The notes: generated by a model not told the origin, from the sequence alone. Positions 1 through 9,050 are shown, counted from the first letter of the stretch. The stretch: DNA of 64,000 bases from a candidate division WOR-1 bacterium RIFOXYB2_FULL_42_35 (GCA_001771545.1 MEUC01000011.1:1-64000); one strand, 5' to 3'. A program made the numbers and translations.

Positions 1-2
1 GA

Positions 3-74
3 GGCAACATACTAGAAGCTTTACAATTAGCCGTTCAAGGATTGCCCCGCCTCCCCAACGCTACCCCAGCCTAA
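3..74 (+). CDS. 3' end of an upstream gene (partial)
   Basis: The frame beginning at base 3 is open from the window edge for 23 codons and stops at TAA 72-74. It reads as a plausible protein tail (ends PNATPA), whereas the other two forward frames look less protein-like. The family cannot be told from so short a piece. The stretch 75-265 after it is AT-rich and holds no feature I can support beyond the ribosome site of the next gene. Confidence 0.4.
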   Translation, partial: GNILEALQLAVQGLPRLPNATPA

Positions 75-278
75 AAAATAATACCTAAATAGTTACGTTC
101 TATCTGTCATAAAGTTAAACCAATTACACCCTCATTTTTGAAGCCTCCCAACAGAGACCTACGAAAAATTAAGTTTTTTAAAACTCTCATAAATTGTTAT
201 CGAACAATCTTTTCATAAATTTCAAATTAACTGAAATTTTTTTTCAAACCTGCCGAGAACATCTTGGAGGTAATTATT

Positions 279-1973
279 ATGACAACCGTAGGATCAACTT
301 TTTTGCCCCGAGTAAAAGCTGTAGCAAGAAACCCAAAGGACTGGATGCATGGCCTAGGCTCTTTTTCCAGAAAAACAGCTAGAGAATTAGGACGAAGTGG
401 CAGCACAACCCTTAGACTCTGGGAAAATGGAACAACCGTGCCAATCCGAGTTAGAGGTGCCCTAGGCTCCAGAACTTTCCAAGAAGTAACAATAAGAGCT
501 AATGAAGGGACTACCCCAACCGCCAAAGAAGTTCGCGCTGCTATTCGTCATCTAACAATTCACCAAGTTGAAGCAGGGGAAAGCATTGAAACTGACAACA
601 TTAAAGTACAAGTAAAGCAAGCAACTCCCCTTGATAGCGCTTATGAAGCCAAAACTGATGCCATCATGGCAAACATTCCTAAACCCAAACGCTTAAGCTT
701 TAACTTTTGGCGTGGAAAACTAGCTAAGATTGTTATGGCTGATGAGAAACTTATCCCTAAATTCGAAGCTGTAACCAGAAAATTATTAGACTTAGACAAG
801 ACCGATCTCTCGACTCGACAAAAAGCTCAGCAATTATCAACAGAGCTTAAGGAACAATTTCCTGCTGACCAACGTAAAACTTTACCAAAATTGTTAAGAT
901 TAGGTTTTTTTATCGCAGACATTCTGCCAACTGTTTTTTATCACTCTTTTAAAATCTTAATGAAACAAGCCGCCAAACTTTTTATTGGCGGAGAAAACAT
1001 AGCAGAGGCAAACAAAACCATTGAGCGACTAGCTAAAGATGAAGCTGGTTACGTTCTTGACTTCGTCGCCGAAGAAGCAACTACAGCAGAAGAAGCTGAA
1101 ATCAATATCCAAAGATACTTAGCTTCTATGGATACTTTAGCAGCAAGCCCTGAAAGGGTCATTTCTGTTAAATTAACAGGCTTGGTCCCTGGCTTCACCC
1201 CGGAAGACGGTCAACAATTCGATGCCAGCAAAATCCCAGCCGCACAAGCAGCATTACTAAAACTGGTCACAAAAGCTAAACAAAAGGATGCCGTAATTAT
1301 TATTGATATGGAAAGATATTCTGTTAAAGATGCAACTTTAGACATTCTTGAACAATTCCACGCACAAACAAACTATCAATATGTTGCCAACCTTGGAGTT
1401 GTTATTCAAACTTATCTAAAAGATTCTCTGGCTGATACCGAACTCTTAAACGCCTTTGCAGATAGGTGCTCAGAAAAAACTGGAGGAGAACAAAAACTAG
1501 CTGTCCGCTTTGTTAAAGGGGCTTATCAGGTCAAAGACAAAGAACATGTCTTACCAAACCACGAAGCAGTTAATCAACGCTATGTTGAGTGCGTTAACCT
1601 AGCTCTTGACCATAAAGAGGGAATGCGCATCATCGTCGCATCACATAACCCGAGAACAATCAGTGAGTGTCAAGCCAAGGCAGAAGCTAAAGGTGCTAAA
1701 TTAGAATATGAAATGCTACTGGGCATGCCAGCTTCCCCAGTTTTACTCTCGCTAGCCAAACAAGGCAATACAGTTAGGTTTTATTTGCCAGTCGGCTCTT
1801 TCGAAGAAAGCATTGGTTACTTCATGAGACGTATGGTAGAAAACGCTAATTCCAGCTCTTGTCAAAAGACTTTTACATTGTATTATGACAGTGTTATAAG
1901 TTTAGCTGAATACAAAGCCAGGGCATATGAGCCTGTGTCTATCCCAACACAAGCTATCACAGAAACAGCATAA
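279..1973 (+). CDS. proline dehydrogenase family protein with long N-terminal extension
   Basis: Predicted FAD-dependent proline dehydrogenase, oxidising L-proline to pyrroline-5-carboxylate. Family motifs run in order in the C-terminal half: IDMERY near residue 342, GVVIQTYLKDS near 373, VKGAY near 411, ASHNPRTI near 453, and LPVGS followed by RRMVEN near 502-525; the last carries the paired arginines that bind the substrate carboxylate in PutA-type enzymes. At 564 aa it is much longer than stand-alone enzymes (about 300 aa); the first ~230 residues match nothing I recognise. ATG 279 is chosen because GGAGG lies at 266-270; an in-frame TTG at 264 has no such site. No pyrroline-5-carboxylate dehydrogenase lies beside it. 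The catalytic assignment is strong; the role of the N-terminus is unknown. Confidence 0.85.
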   Translation: MTTVGSTFLPRVKAVARNPKDWMHGLGSFSRKTARELGRSGSTTLRLWENGTTVPIRVRGALGSRTFQEVTIRANEGTTPTAKEVRAAIRHLTIHQVEAGESIETDNIKVQVKQATPLDSAYEAKTDAIMANIPKPKRLSFNFWRGKLAKIVMADEKLIPKFEAVTRKLLDLDKTDLSTRQKAQQLSTELKEQFPADQRKTLPKLLRLGFFIADILPTVFYHSFKILMKQAAKLFIGGENIAEANKTIERLAKDEAGYVLDFVAEEATTAEEAEINIQRYLASMDTLAASPERVISVKLTGLVPGFTPEDGQQFDASKIPAAQAALLKLVTKAKQKDAVIIIDMERYSVKDATLDILEQFHAQTNYQYVANLGVVIQTYLKDSLADTELLNAFADRCSEKTGGEQKLAVRFVKGAYQVKDKEHVLPNHEAVNQRYVECVNLALDHKEGMRIIVASHNPRTISECQAKAEAKGAKLEYEMLLGMPASPVLLSLAKQGNTVRFYLPVGSFEESIGYFMRRMVENANSSSCQKTFTLYYDSVISLAEYKARAYEPVSIPTQAITETA

Positions 1974-2097
1974 GAATAAACAACAAGAGAAATTCCCATG
2001 CTACAGTCTTGGCATGCGCAATCTTTCTAACCGCCAAAATATATTCTCGTAATTCAGGCAAAAGCCCCCCTCAACAGGTGAAAAATAAGATTTTTCG

Positions 2098-2106
2098 TGC
2101 TAAAAT
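2098..2106 (+). promoter_or_regulatory. extended -10 promoter of leuA
   Basis: TGC followed by TAAAAT, an extended -10 element, lies 24 nt before the leuA ATG. GGAGG at 2118-2122 follows, so this transcript would have a short leader with a Shine-Dalgarno. No convincing -35 is seen. Confidence 0.5.
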
Positions 2107-2129
2107 ATCTTCTTAATGGAGGAAAACAA

Positions 2130-3653
2130 ATGACAAGAACCATTAAAATATTTGACACAACCCTAAGAGACGGCGAGCAATGCCCAGGCGCATCGCTTAA
2201 CCCCGAAGAAAAGCTGGAGATTGCCAGACAACTGGCCAAACTAAATGTTGACGTAATTGAAGCTGGTTTTGCCATTGCTTCACAGGGCGACTTTGAGGCC
2301 ATCAAAACTATTGCCCAACAAATCAAAGGCCCGGCAATTTGCTCCTTGGCTCGCTGCAAAAAAGAAGACATTATGCGGGCTTGGGATGCAGTCTCTTATT
2401 CAGATAAGCCTATGATCCATGCGTTTCTGGCCACCTCACCAGTTCACATGGCTAAAAAGCTTAAAATGACGCCGGCTCAAGTTTTGAAAGCAGCCCAGGA
2501 AATGGTAGCACTGGCAGCTTCGCTTTGTCCTTTCGTTGAATTTTCACCGGAAGACGCTGGCCGTTCCGAACATAAGTTTCTTTATAAAGTTGTAGCTGCA
2601 GTTATTGAAGCCGGAGCTAAAACTGTAAATATTCCTGATACAGTTGGTTACACTACTCCCTGGGAATTTGCCCAGCTAATCGAAAATGTCATCCAGAACG
2701 TGCCTGCCATCAAAAAGAAAAATATCATCATCAGCGTTCACGTTCACAACGACCTTGGTCTGGCAGTGGCTAATTCACTAGCTGCTGTAAAAGCTGGAGC
2801 CAATCAAGTTGAGTGTACTATTAATGGCATCGGAGAAAGGGCTGGCAATGCCTCTCTGGAAGAAGTTGTTATGGGCATCAACACTAGAAAATCTTTCTTT
2901 GATTGCAAAACCAATATTAAGACCAAGGAAATCTACAAAACCAGCAGATTGGTCTCCAATCTAACCGGCATGATGGTGCAACCCAACAAAGCAATTGTTG
3001 GCGCTAATGCCTTTGCCCATGAAGCCGGCATCCATCAACATGGCATGCTGCAAGACAGGACAACTTACGAAATCATGAAGCCGGAAGACATTGGCCTGAC
3101 CGAATCAAAAATTGTGCTGGGCAAACACTCGGGTCGTTTTGCTCTGCAAAAGAAACTCAAAGAGATGGGCTATGCCCTTGATAAAGAGGGACTGGAAAAA
3201 GCCTACCAACGTTTTCTGACCATAGCTGACAAGAAAAAAGATGTTTCGGAAAGGGATTTGGAAATTATTGTGGCTGAAGAAGTCTACGTTGTGCCTGAAG
3301 ATTATACAATTGAAAGCATTGAGATTAATTCAGGGACCAAAACGATACCAGAAGCCACGGTTACGCTTCTATATCAAGGCAAAGCCATTAAAAAGGTTGC
3401 CAATGGAGCTGGCCCGGTTGATGCTGTGTATAAGGCCATTGAACAACTGACCAAGGTTAAAGCTGCTCTGGTTGATTATTCTATCCAGGCAATAACCGGC
3501 GGGACTGATGCACTGGGTGAAGTAATTGTGCGTATTAAAGACAAAGACAAGATCTACGTAGGTCATGGTGCAGACACAGACGTTATTGTTGCTTCCGGTA
3601 AAGCCTATCTGGCAGCAATAAATCGTTTACTGTACGCCACTACTCAACGGTAA
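2130..3653 (+). CDS. leuA: 2-isopropylmalate synthase
   Basis: Condenses acetyl-CoA with 2-oxoisovalerate, the first committed step of leucine synthesis. The 507 residues match the family's usual length. The HMGL-like catalytic barrel starts with TLRDGEQCPGASL near residue 9 and has the metal-binding HVHNDLG near 205 and the NGIGERAGN loop near 238. The C-terminal ~120 residues form the LeuA regulatory dimer domain (ITGGTDALGEV near 460), where leucine normally binds for feedback control. ATG 2130 follows GGAGG 2118-2122; an alternative start at 2097 is unsupported. No other leu gene is adjacent. A citramalate or homocitrate synthase is possible from the fold, but the length and regulatory domain favour LeuA. 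The 3' end overlaps the convergent RAM gene by 14 nt. Confidence 0.92.
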   Translation: MTRTIKIFDTTLRDGEQCPGASLNPEEKLEIARQLAKLNVDVIEAGFAIASQGDFEAIKTIAQQIKGPAICSLARCKKEDIMRAWDAVSYSDKPMIHAFLATSPVHMAKKLKMTPAQVLKAAQEMVALAASLCPFVEFSPEDAGRSEHKFLYKVVAAVIEAGAKTVNIPDTVGYTTPWEFAQLIENVIQNVPAIKKKNIIISVHVHNDLGLAVANSLAAVKAGANQVECTINGIGERAGNASLEEVVMGINTRKSFFDCKTNIKTKEIYKTSRLVSNLTGMMVQPNKAIVGANAFAHEAGIHQHGMLQDRTTYEIMKPEDIGLTESKIVLGKHSGRFALQKKLKEMGYALDKEGLEKAYQRFLTIADKKKDVSERDLEIIVAEEVYVVPEDYTIESIEINSGTKTIPEATVTLLYQGKAIKKVANGAGPVDAVYKAIEQLTKVKAALVDYSIQAITGGTDALGEVIVRIKDKDKIYVGHGADTDVIVASGKAYLAAINRLLYATTQR

Positions 3654-3870
3654 TACAGGTTAAAGTCCGAGAAACGTTTCCAGAGGCCTGAATCTTCTTT
3701 ACAATTACCTCTCCAAGTGACTTTAAATCAGGGGCTTCAACAAAGACAATAACATCGTAAGGTCCAGTGACAAGATGAACTGTTTTAACCCCCTGGATGC
3801 TTTTAATGATATTGATTAATTCCACTGCTTTACCAGGTAGAGACTCGATTAAAATATAAGCTCTGGTCAT
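3640..3870 (-). CDS. stand-alone Lrp/AsnC-type ligand-binding (RAM) domain protein
   Basis: This 76-residue protein is a free RAM (ACT-like) domain, as found at the C-terminus of Lrp/AsnC regulators but without the DNA-binding half. It shows the typical order: IESLPGKAVE, the strand QGVKTVHLVTGPYDVIVFVEA, and a final IQASGNVSRTLTCI. Stand-alone RAM proteins bind amino acids and may tune Lrp-family regulators; no target is visible here. ATG 3870 is preceded by GGGGGA about 10 nt upstream; the longer reading back to 3966 is not supported. It is convergent with leuA and overlaps it by 14 nt, so the two transcripts are antisense over their ends. Confidence 0.8.
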   Translation of the reverse strand: MTRAYILIESLPGKAVELINIIKSIQGVKTVHLVTGPYDVIVFVEAPDLKSLGEVIVKKIQASGNVSRTLTCITVE

Positions 3871-4086
3871 CTTTAAATTCCCCCTTATTTTGAGTTGGCA
3901 AAGTATAACATGGGCTGGTTGCAAATGGCAAACCTCAGTGATACAATAAACACTGAATTTTAACATCTAAATCCCAAACAATATCAAAACGCTAAAATTC
4001 AAATACTTAAAGCATTGTGATTTAGAGTTTTGAGTTTGTTTAGAGTTTGGTGTTTAGAAATTGGGATTTGTTATAGGAGTTTAAAA

Positions 4087-4710
4087 ATGTGGCAAAAATT
4101 TAGCGCTTATTTTCTACGAGGACTCTTCACGCTGCTTCCCCTGTTAGTAACCATTTGGCTGCTCTATTTTATGTTTAACTTCCTTGATAGCATTTTGGGC
4201 AATATCATTGCCCTCATCATTGGCCGCCATATCCCAGGTCTGGGCTTAATTATTACCTTAGTAACAGTATTTTTAGTCGGTTTTTTCGCCACTCACATCA
4301 TTGGAGCCAAGCTTTTCCAGTTTGGAGAAGAGATTTTGTCTCGGGTTCCAATCGTTAAAAGCATCTATTTTGCGGTTAAACAGATCAATGATGCCCTTTT
4401 TATCCAAAAAAGCGCCGACGAATACAGGCGGGCTTGTTTGGTGGAATATCCGAGAAAAGGACTCTGGTCAATTGGCTTTATAACCTCGGACGCAGCCACT
4501 GAAATTGAGGCTAAAATCAAGGAAAAAATGATCAATGTTTTTGTGGCTAATACCCCAACACCTGCCACAGGCTTCTTAGTCTTAGTCCCAGCTCGGGAAG
4601 TTATCCTGCTTGATATGAAAATTGACGATGCCTTCAAATACGTTGTTTCTGGCGGAGTTTTAAAACCTGAAGCCTTGCCGCCGGAAATGCCTCCTAAAAA
4701 GGATCACTAA
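4087..4710 (+). CDS. DUF502 family membrane protein
   Basis: A 207-residue inner-membrane protein of the DUF502 family. It has an N-terminal amphipathic start, two hydrophobic segments near residues 10-45 and 52-80, then a soluble half containing the family stretch FGEEILSRVPIVKSIY and PTPATGFLVLVP. The biochemical role of DUF502 is unknown. GGAG at 4076-4079 supports ATG 4087. It is followed after 3 nt by the TrkA-like gene, so it probably heads the potassium-transport operon 4087-7852. The DNA just upstream (about 3965-4075) is low-complexity TTTAGAGTTT-like repeat. Confidence 0.8.
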   Translation: MWQKFSAYFLRGLFTLLPLLVTIWLLYFMFNFLDSILGNIIALIIGRHIPGLGLIITLVTVFLVGFFATHIIGAKLFQFGEEILSRVPIVKSIYFAVKQINDALFIQKSADEYRRACLVEYPRKGLWSIGFITSDAATEIEAKIKEKMINVFVANTPTPATGFLVLVPAREVILLDMKIDDAFKYVVSGGVLKPEALPPEMPPKKDH

Positions 4711-4713
4711 GGC

Positions 4714-5193
4714 GTGCACATCATTATTGTTGGTTGCGGCCGGGTTGGCGCTCAATTGGCCCAAGCCCTTTCCTCTGATGGTCATAATGTTGTGATTATC
4801 GATAAGAAAACCGAGTCATTTAAACGCCTAGGTTCTGATTTCAATGGGATCACCATTACCGGAGTCGGTTTTGATTCGGAGATTCTCAAACGGGCTGGGA
4901 TTGAAAGAGCCAATGCCTTAGCGGCAGTTACCAACGGTGACAATTCCAATATCATGGTTTCTGAAATTGCCAAGAAGATTTACAATGTCCCCCAAGTTAT
5001 TACCCGCATCTATGATCCGCTGCGTGCCGATATTTACAAAAAGTTTGGTTTAAACACAATTAGTACCACCTCTATTGTGGCAGAGATCTTTAAAAGTGCC
5101 ATTCTCAAAAAATCTTCAAAATTTGAATTTGCCATTGGCGATGATGTTGGTTTAGTTGAATATCGAGCCAAAGAAGATAAAGGAGCAGCCTGA
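4714..5193 (+). CDS. half-size TrkA: RCK N-terminal (NAD-binding) domain only
   Basis: A 159-residue protein consisting of one TrkA-N/RCK_N Rossmann domain: GCGRVGAQLA near residue 7, an acidic end of the second strand (VVIIDK), and the family GVGFDSEILKRAGIERA. RCK proteins gate TrkH/KtrB potassium channels in response to nucleotides. It lacks the RCK_C (TrkA-C) domain that follows in complete subunits. The start is GTG 4714, 3 nt after the DUF502 stop. Its TGA overlaps the ATG of the next TrkA by one base (TGATG), so the two are translationally coupled and may form a mixed gating ring. Confidence 0.85.
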   Translation: MHIIIVGCGRVGAQLAQALSSDGHNVVIIDKKTESFKRLGSDFNGITITGVGFDSEILKRAGIERANALAAVTNGDNSNIMVSEIAKKIYNVPQVITRIYDPLRADIYKKFGLNTISTTSIVAEIFKSAILKKSSKFEFAIGDDVGLVEYRAKEDKGAA

Positions 5194-5855
5194 TGTACGT
5201 TCTTATTGTAGGCGGAGGCAAAGTTGGCAATTCGCTGGCTGGCGCCCTATCTCACGGAAAATTTGAAGTAGCTCTTCTTGAGAAAAACGAGACTTTTGCT
5301 CGTCGATCGGCAGAAGAATTGGACAATGTTTTAGTAATTGCCGGCGATGGTTGTGACCCTGCCCGGCTCGAAGACGCCGGCATTAACAGGGCGCAAGTGG
5401 TAACAGCTGTTACCGGAGATGACGAAGACAATCTAATCATTTGTCAACTGGCTCGTGATACTTTTGGGGTTCCTCGGGTCATTGCCAGGGTCAACAACCC
5501 CAGAAACGAAATCACTTTTCAAAAACTTGGTATTGATACTGTTTCCAGCACCACAATCATTACTAAACTAATTGAAGAAGAAACGACCGTTAGCGACATG
5601 TTTAGCTTACTCGCCTTAAAGCGAGGCAAACTATCAATTGTTGAAGCTAGCCTTGACACCAAGTCTCCTGTGATAGAAAAACCGATCAAAGATTTAAAAT
5701 TACCTGCAGATTCTATTCTGGCTTCAATTGTTCGGGGCAATCAGATTATTTTCCCTAAGGGCGACACCAGGCTCCAGCCAGGAGATTCTGTTATTGCCCT
5801 GGTTACTATTGAGCAAGAAAAAGCCCTGCGGGAAACCCTGCTTGGGAAAGAATAA
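5193..5855 (+). CDS. trkA: TrkA potassium-uptake regulatory subunit
   Basis: A 220-residue RCK protein with an N-terminal nucleotide-binding domain (GGGKVGNSLAGAL near residue 7, then AGDGCDPARLEDAGI near 50-65) and a C-terminal TrkA-C domain from about residue 135 (ending in RLQPGDSVIALV). This is the size of KtrA-type gating subunits, half of E. coli TrkA, which has two such units. Together with the preceding half-protein it would regulate the TrkH channel encoded 3 nt downstream. Confidence 0.9.
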   Translation: MYVLIVGGGKVGNSLAGALSHGKFEVALLEKNETFARRSAEELDNVLVIAGDGCDPARLEDAGINRAQVVTAVTGDDEDNLIICQLARDTFGVPRVIARVNNPRNEITFQKLGIDTVSSTTIITKLIEEETTVSDMFSLLALKRGKLSIVEASLDTKSPVIEKPIKDLKLPADSILASIVRGNQIIFPKGDTRLQPGDSVIALVTIEQEKALRETLLGKE

Positions 5856-5858
5856 AAG

Positions 5859-7376
5859 ATGCTGCTTCGGCCAACAAACGAAGATTTTAGAACTGTCGCT
5901 TATTACATCGGCAGATTAACGGTTGCCTTAGGTATCGTTCTCATTGTTCCCCTGATTACTGCCTTACTTTTTAAAGAATGGGATCGAGCCATTGATTTTT
6001 TTCTCAGCATGCAGCTAGCTATTTTCCTGGGTCTTTTGCCGCAAAAATTCTTTCTTTCTCATCGAGATATGAATTGGAGCCAGGGACTGGCAGTCACTTC
6101 CATTTCCTGGCTTGTGGCTATGTTGATTGGGGCAATTCCCCTGGCCCTCTCAGGACACTATGCTTCTTATCTGGATGCCTGCTTTGATGCCATGAGCGGC
6201 TTTGCTACCGCCGGGCTATCCTTAATCCAAAACCTGGATCACGCCGCCTATTCCATTAACATGTGGCGACATCTGATGATGTTCCTGGGTGGTCAAGGGA
6301 TCGTGTTAATTGGCTTAACCTTTTTTATGCGGGGCACAGCCGGCGCTTATCGAATGTATGTTGGTGAGGCCAGAGAAGAAAAAGTCTTGCCTAACGTTAT
6401 CCACACATCCCGTTTTATTTGGATTGTCAGCTTGATCTACCTGACGCTCGGAACAATCACTCTAACAATTGTGGGGTTTCTAGAAGGCATTCCCCTGCTA
6501 CGTTCTTTACTCCACGGCTTATGGATCTTTATGGCTGGCTTCGACACCGGTGGTTTTGCCCCTCAATCACAAAACATTCTGTATTATCACAGTTTCCCTT
6601 ATGAAATGGTTACTATGGTGCTAATGATCTTAGGAACATTAAACTTTAGCCTGCACTACGCTTTGTGGAATAGGAGATTCAGAGAATTATTTAAAAATCT
6701 CGAATCACGCACCCTGTTCTTTTCCATAATAACCCTTTTTATGGGAACAGTCATTGGTTTGACCCGATTACACACCTACCCTAGTTGGATCGCAATTTTC
6801 CGCAAAGGTTTCTATCAGCTGATTTCTGCCCACACAGGAACCGGTTTTATGAATATTTATCCACAGCAATTCTCTCTTGAATGGGGACACTTAGCATTGC
6901 TAATGGTGATCATCGCCATGGGCTTTGGTGGTTCTGCCTGTTCAACTGCCGGCGGGATCAAAGCGCTACGAATTGGTATTTTCTGTAAGTCCTTAATCCA
7001 GGACATTCGCCGAATTATGGCACCTGGCTCAGCAATCATCATTAGTAAATTCCATCACATTAAAGATGTTTTTCTTGAAGACAGGTTAGTCCGTTCCTCC
7101 TTTCTAATCTTAATTCTCTACATAATCACCTATTTTGCGGGGACGATTGTCGGACTTTTTTATGGCTACCCTTTTTATCAAGCCTTTTTTGAATCAACCT
7201 CAGCAGCAGCCAACGTCGGCTTGTCAACGGGGATTACCAACCCGAGCATGCCAACAGGTTTAAAAGTAACCTATATAATTCAGATGTGGATGGGCAGACT
7301 CGAGTTCATGTCCGTCTTTATTCTGCTGGGAGTAGTGTTTGCCAGGCTTACAGGGGCGAGAGGGAGAAGCAAATGA
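5859..7376 (+). CDS. trkH: TrkH-type potassium uptake channel
   Basis: A 505-residue inner-membrane protein with the four pore repeats of the TrkH/KtrB superfamily, each with a filter-like glycine: SGFATAGLS, AGFDTGGFAP, SAHTGTGFMN and SAAANVGLSTGI. It imports potassium with its RCK partners encoded directly upstream. The N-terminal segment before the first repeat is long, as in TrkH rather than the shorter KtrB. GGGAAAG lies about 8 nt before ATG 5859. Its stop overlaps the next gene by an ATGA junction. Confidence 0.93.
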   Translation: MLLRPTNEDFRTVAYYIGRLTVALGIVLIVPLITALLFKEWDRAIDFFLSMQLAIFLGLLPQKFFLSHRDMNWSQGLAVTSISWLVAMLIGAIPLALSGHYASYLDACFDAMSGFATAGLSLIQNLDHAAYSINMWRHLMMFLGGQGIVLIGLTFFMRGTAGAYRMYVGEAREEKVLPNVIHTSRFIWIVSLIYLTLGTITLTIVGFLEGIPLLRSLLHGLWIFMAGFDTGGFAPQSQNILYYHSFPYEMVTMVLMILGTLNFSLHYALWNRRFRELFKNLESRTLFFSIITLFMGTVIGLTRLHTYPSWIAIFRKGFYQLISAHTGTGFMNIYPQQFSLEWGHLALLMVIIAMGFGGSACSTAGGIKALRIGIFCKSLIQDIRRIMAPGSAIIISKFHHIKDVFLEDRLVRSSFLILILYIITYFAGTIVGLFYGYPFYQAFFESTSAAANVGLSTGITNPSMPTGLKVTYIIQMWMGRLEFMSVFILLGVVFARLTGARGRSK

Positions 7377-7852
7377 GATTAACTGTGCTACTGGCTGCGG
7401 TGCTGCTATGTCTATCCTTTTCTGCTAGTGCGGATATTATCTCCAGCCAAGATTTGATCAATAACGCAGCTCAATATGACAGTCAAACAGTTGAATACGC
7501 CGGCGAAGCAATTGGCGATGTGATGATTCGCGGTCAATATGCCTGGGTTAATGTCAACGACGGTAACACAGCTCTTGGCATTTGGTTGTCAAAAGAGTTA
7601 GCTCGGCAAATCAAAATCACTGGCAGTTACCACTTTATTGGTGACAAGGTTAAAGTAACAGGGACCTTTCATCGCACTTGTGTTCAGCACGGGGGCGATT
7701 TAGATATTCACGCCACAAGCTTGGAAGTTATTGACCCCGGGTTCAGGAGAACACTGACTATTAATTATCAAAAGCTGCTTATTTCAGTAATTCTTTTATT
7801 GGGGACTTTAGCAATAATTTTTCTACCCAGGTTCAGTAGTACTAAACCCTAA
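7373..7852 (+). CDS. secreted OB-fold protein with C-terminal membrane anchor
   Basis: A 159-residue protein with a cleavable signal peptide (hydrophobic residues 4-16, ASA cleavage site near 19), a central beta-rich domain reading like an OB-fold (GEAIGDVMIRGQYAWVNV then DKVKVTGTFHRTC) and one C-terminal membrane helix near 135-153. ATG 7373 overlaps the trkH stop (ATGA), so it belongs to the Trk operon. OB-fold membrane proteins of this sort are found near various transport genes but have no assigned function. The gene's last 11 nt overlap the convergent amrS gene. Confidence 0.65.
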   Translation: MRLTVLLAAVLLCLSFSASADIISSQDLINNAAQYDSQTVEYAGEAIGDVMIRGQYAWVNVNDGNTALGIWLSKELARQIKITGSYHFIGDKVKVTGTFHRTCVQHGGDLDIHATSLEVIDPGFRRTLTINYQKLLISVILLLGTLAIIFLPRFSSTKP

Positions 7853-8867
7853 TCTTTATAGTTTGACCACAAACCTGACATTTTATCTCAACTAACCCTT
7901 TTATAATTGTCTGATAGCCTACCCGTTCAATCAAAAGATTCTTACACTTATGACAATAAGTATTCTCTGCCTGATGGCCAGGAACATTACCGATATAAAC
8001 ATATTCTAAACCAACGTCCAAACCAATTTGTCTGGCTTTTTCTAAAGTTTCCACTGGTGTTGGCGATAAATGCTTATAGTCCAAACAGGGCATAAAACGA
8101 CTAATGTGCCAGGGAGTCTCTGCTCCAAGTTTTTCCACCATCCAAGTAGCAATACCCTTAAGCTGCTTTTCATCATCATTAAGAGTTGGAATTATCAAGG
8201 TTGTAACTTCAACATGCATATTCCATTTTTGTTTAGCTCGCTCGGTCGCCCGAAGGATCGGCTGAAAATCTTTTATCTTGGCTACTTTTGAATAAAATTC
8301 ATTAGAAAACCCTTTCACATCAACACTATAGGCATCTAAGTATGGGCCAATCATATCCAAGGGTTCAGGATTAATATAACCGTTAGTGACAAAAACCGTA
8401 TAAAGCCCGGCTTCTTTGGCTAATTTGGCTCCTTCTAGTGCATATTCAAACCAAATCGTCGGCTCATTATATGTCCAAGCAATTCCCTGACAACCTGCTT
8501 TTTTCACAGTTTCAACTAATTTATCTGGAGCAATAGACTCAGGACTCAGGACACAGGACCCAAGACCATAATTTACGTGGGCGATTTGCCAGTTTTGACA
8601 ATGACCACAAGGCAGGTTACATCCGTAGGTTCCAAGAGAAAGGACTTTCGAACCGGGGTAGAAATGAAAAAGTGGCTTTTTTTCGATTGGATCAGCAGCT
8701 ATTGAGGAAATTTTGCCGTAGATTAAACTATAAAGGTTACCATCAATATTTTGACGAACCCCACAATTACCAACCTTGCCAACAGTCAATTGACAGTCCC
8801 AAGGGCAAAGAAGACATTGGACAGTATCATTTGCCAACTTTTTATAGAACAGGGCTTCTTTGTTCAT
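7842..8867 (-). CDS. amrS: AmmeMemoRadiSam system radical SAM enzyme
   Basis: A 341-residue radical SAM protein of the AmrS family. The iron-sulfur motif is C-x3-C-x2-C in GTYGCNLPCGHCQNW near residues 79-93, and the family-typical CLLCPWDC occurs near residue 18. Two CxxC pairs near the C-terminus (CHKC and CQVC) suggest a bound metal. AmrS is usually linked with AmmeMemoRadiSam proteins B and A; neither is in this window and the substrate is unknown. Bases 8536-8565 inside the gene are a degenerate tandem of ACTCAGG/ACACAGG words coding GLGSCVLSPE, which looks like an in-frame repeat insertion. There is no Shine-Dalgarno before ATG 8867; see the promoter entry. Confidence 0.9.
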   Translation of the reverse strand: MNKEALFYKKLANDTVQCLLCPWDCQLTVGKVGNCGVRQNIDGNLYSLIYGKISSIAADPIEKKPLFHFYPGSKVLSLGTYGCNLPCGHCQNWQIAHVNYGLGSCVLSPESIAPDKLVETVKKAGCQGIAWTYNEPTIWFEYALEGAKLAKEAGLYTVFVTNGYINPEPLDMIGPYLDAYSVDVKGFSNEFYSKVAKIKDFQPILRATERAKQKWNMHVEVTTLIIPTLNDDEKQLKGIATWMVEKLGAETPWHISRFMPCLDYKHLSPTPVETLEKARQIGLDVGLEYVYIGNVPGHQAENTYCHKCKNLLIERVGYQTIIKGLVEIKCQVCGQTIKIRV

Positions 8868-8876
8868 CGTGGGTAA

Positions 8877-8885
8877 ATTCTAGCA
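8877..8885 (-). promoter_or_regulatory. extended -10 promoter of amrS (leaderless)
   Basis: On the minus strand TGC TAGAAT ends 9 nt before ATG 8867. Transcription would begin at or within a few bases of the start codon, and there is no room for a ribosome site. Confidence 0.55.
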
Positions 8886-8959
8886 TAGGTCTAAACATGC
8901 TGGTAGACAAAAAAAGTTAAAATTGCTAAAATAACTTTAGACCGATATAGTTAATGCAT

Positions 8960-9031
8960 TCCCCGATAGCTCAATGGTAGAGCACTTGACTGTTAATCAA
9001 GTTGTTGCTGGTTCGAGTCCAGCTCGGGGAG
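8960..9031 (+). tRNA. tRNA-Asn (GTT)
   Basis: A complete cloverleaf is visible: acceptor TCCCCGA 8960-8966 pairs with TCGGGGA 9024-9030; anticodon stem CTTGA/TCAAG encloses the loop with GTT at 8992-8994; the T-loop is GTTCGAGTC. The 3' CCA is not encoded. A broken copy lies about 530 bp downstream. Confidence 0.95.
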
Positions 9032-9050
9032 CATAACTTTTACTGCGCAA

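Noticed and set aside
1974-2097. Possible T-box or leucine attenuator before leuA
   Set aside because: No T-box sequence, no leucine-rich leader peptide and no terminator hairpin could be found; only a simple extended -10 with a short leader.
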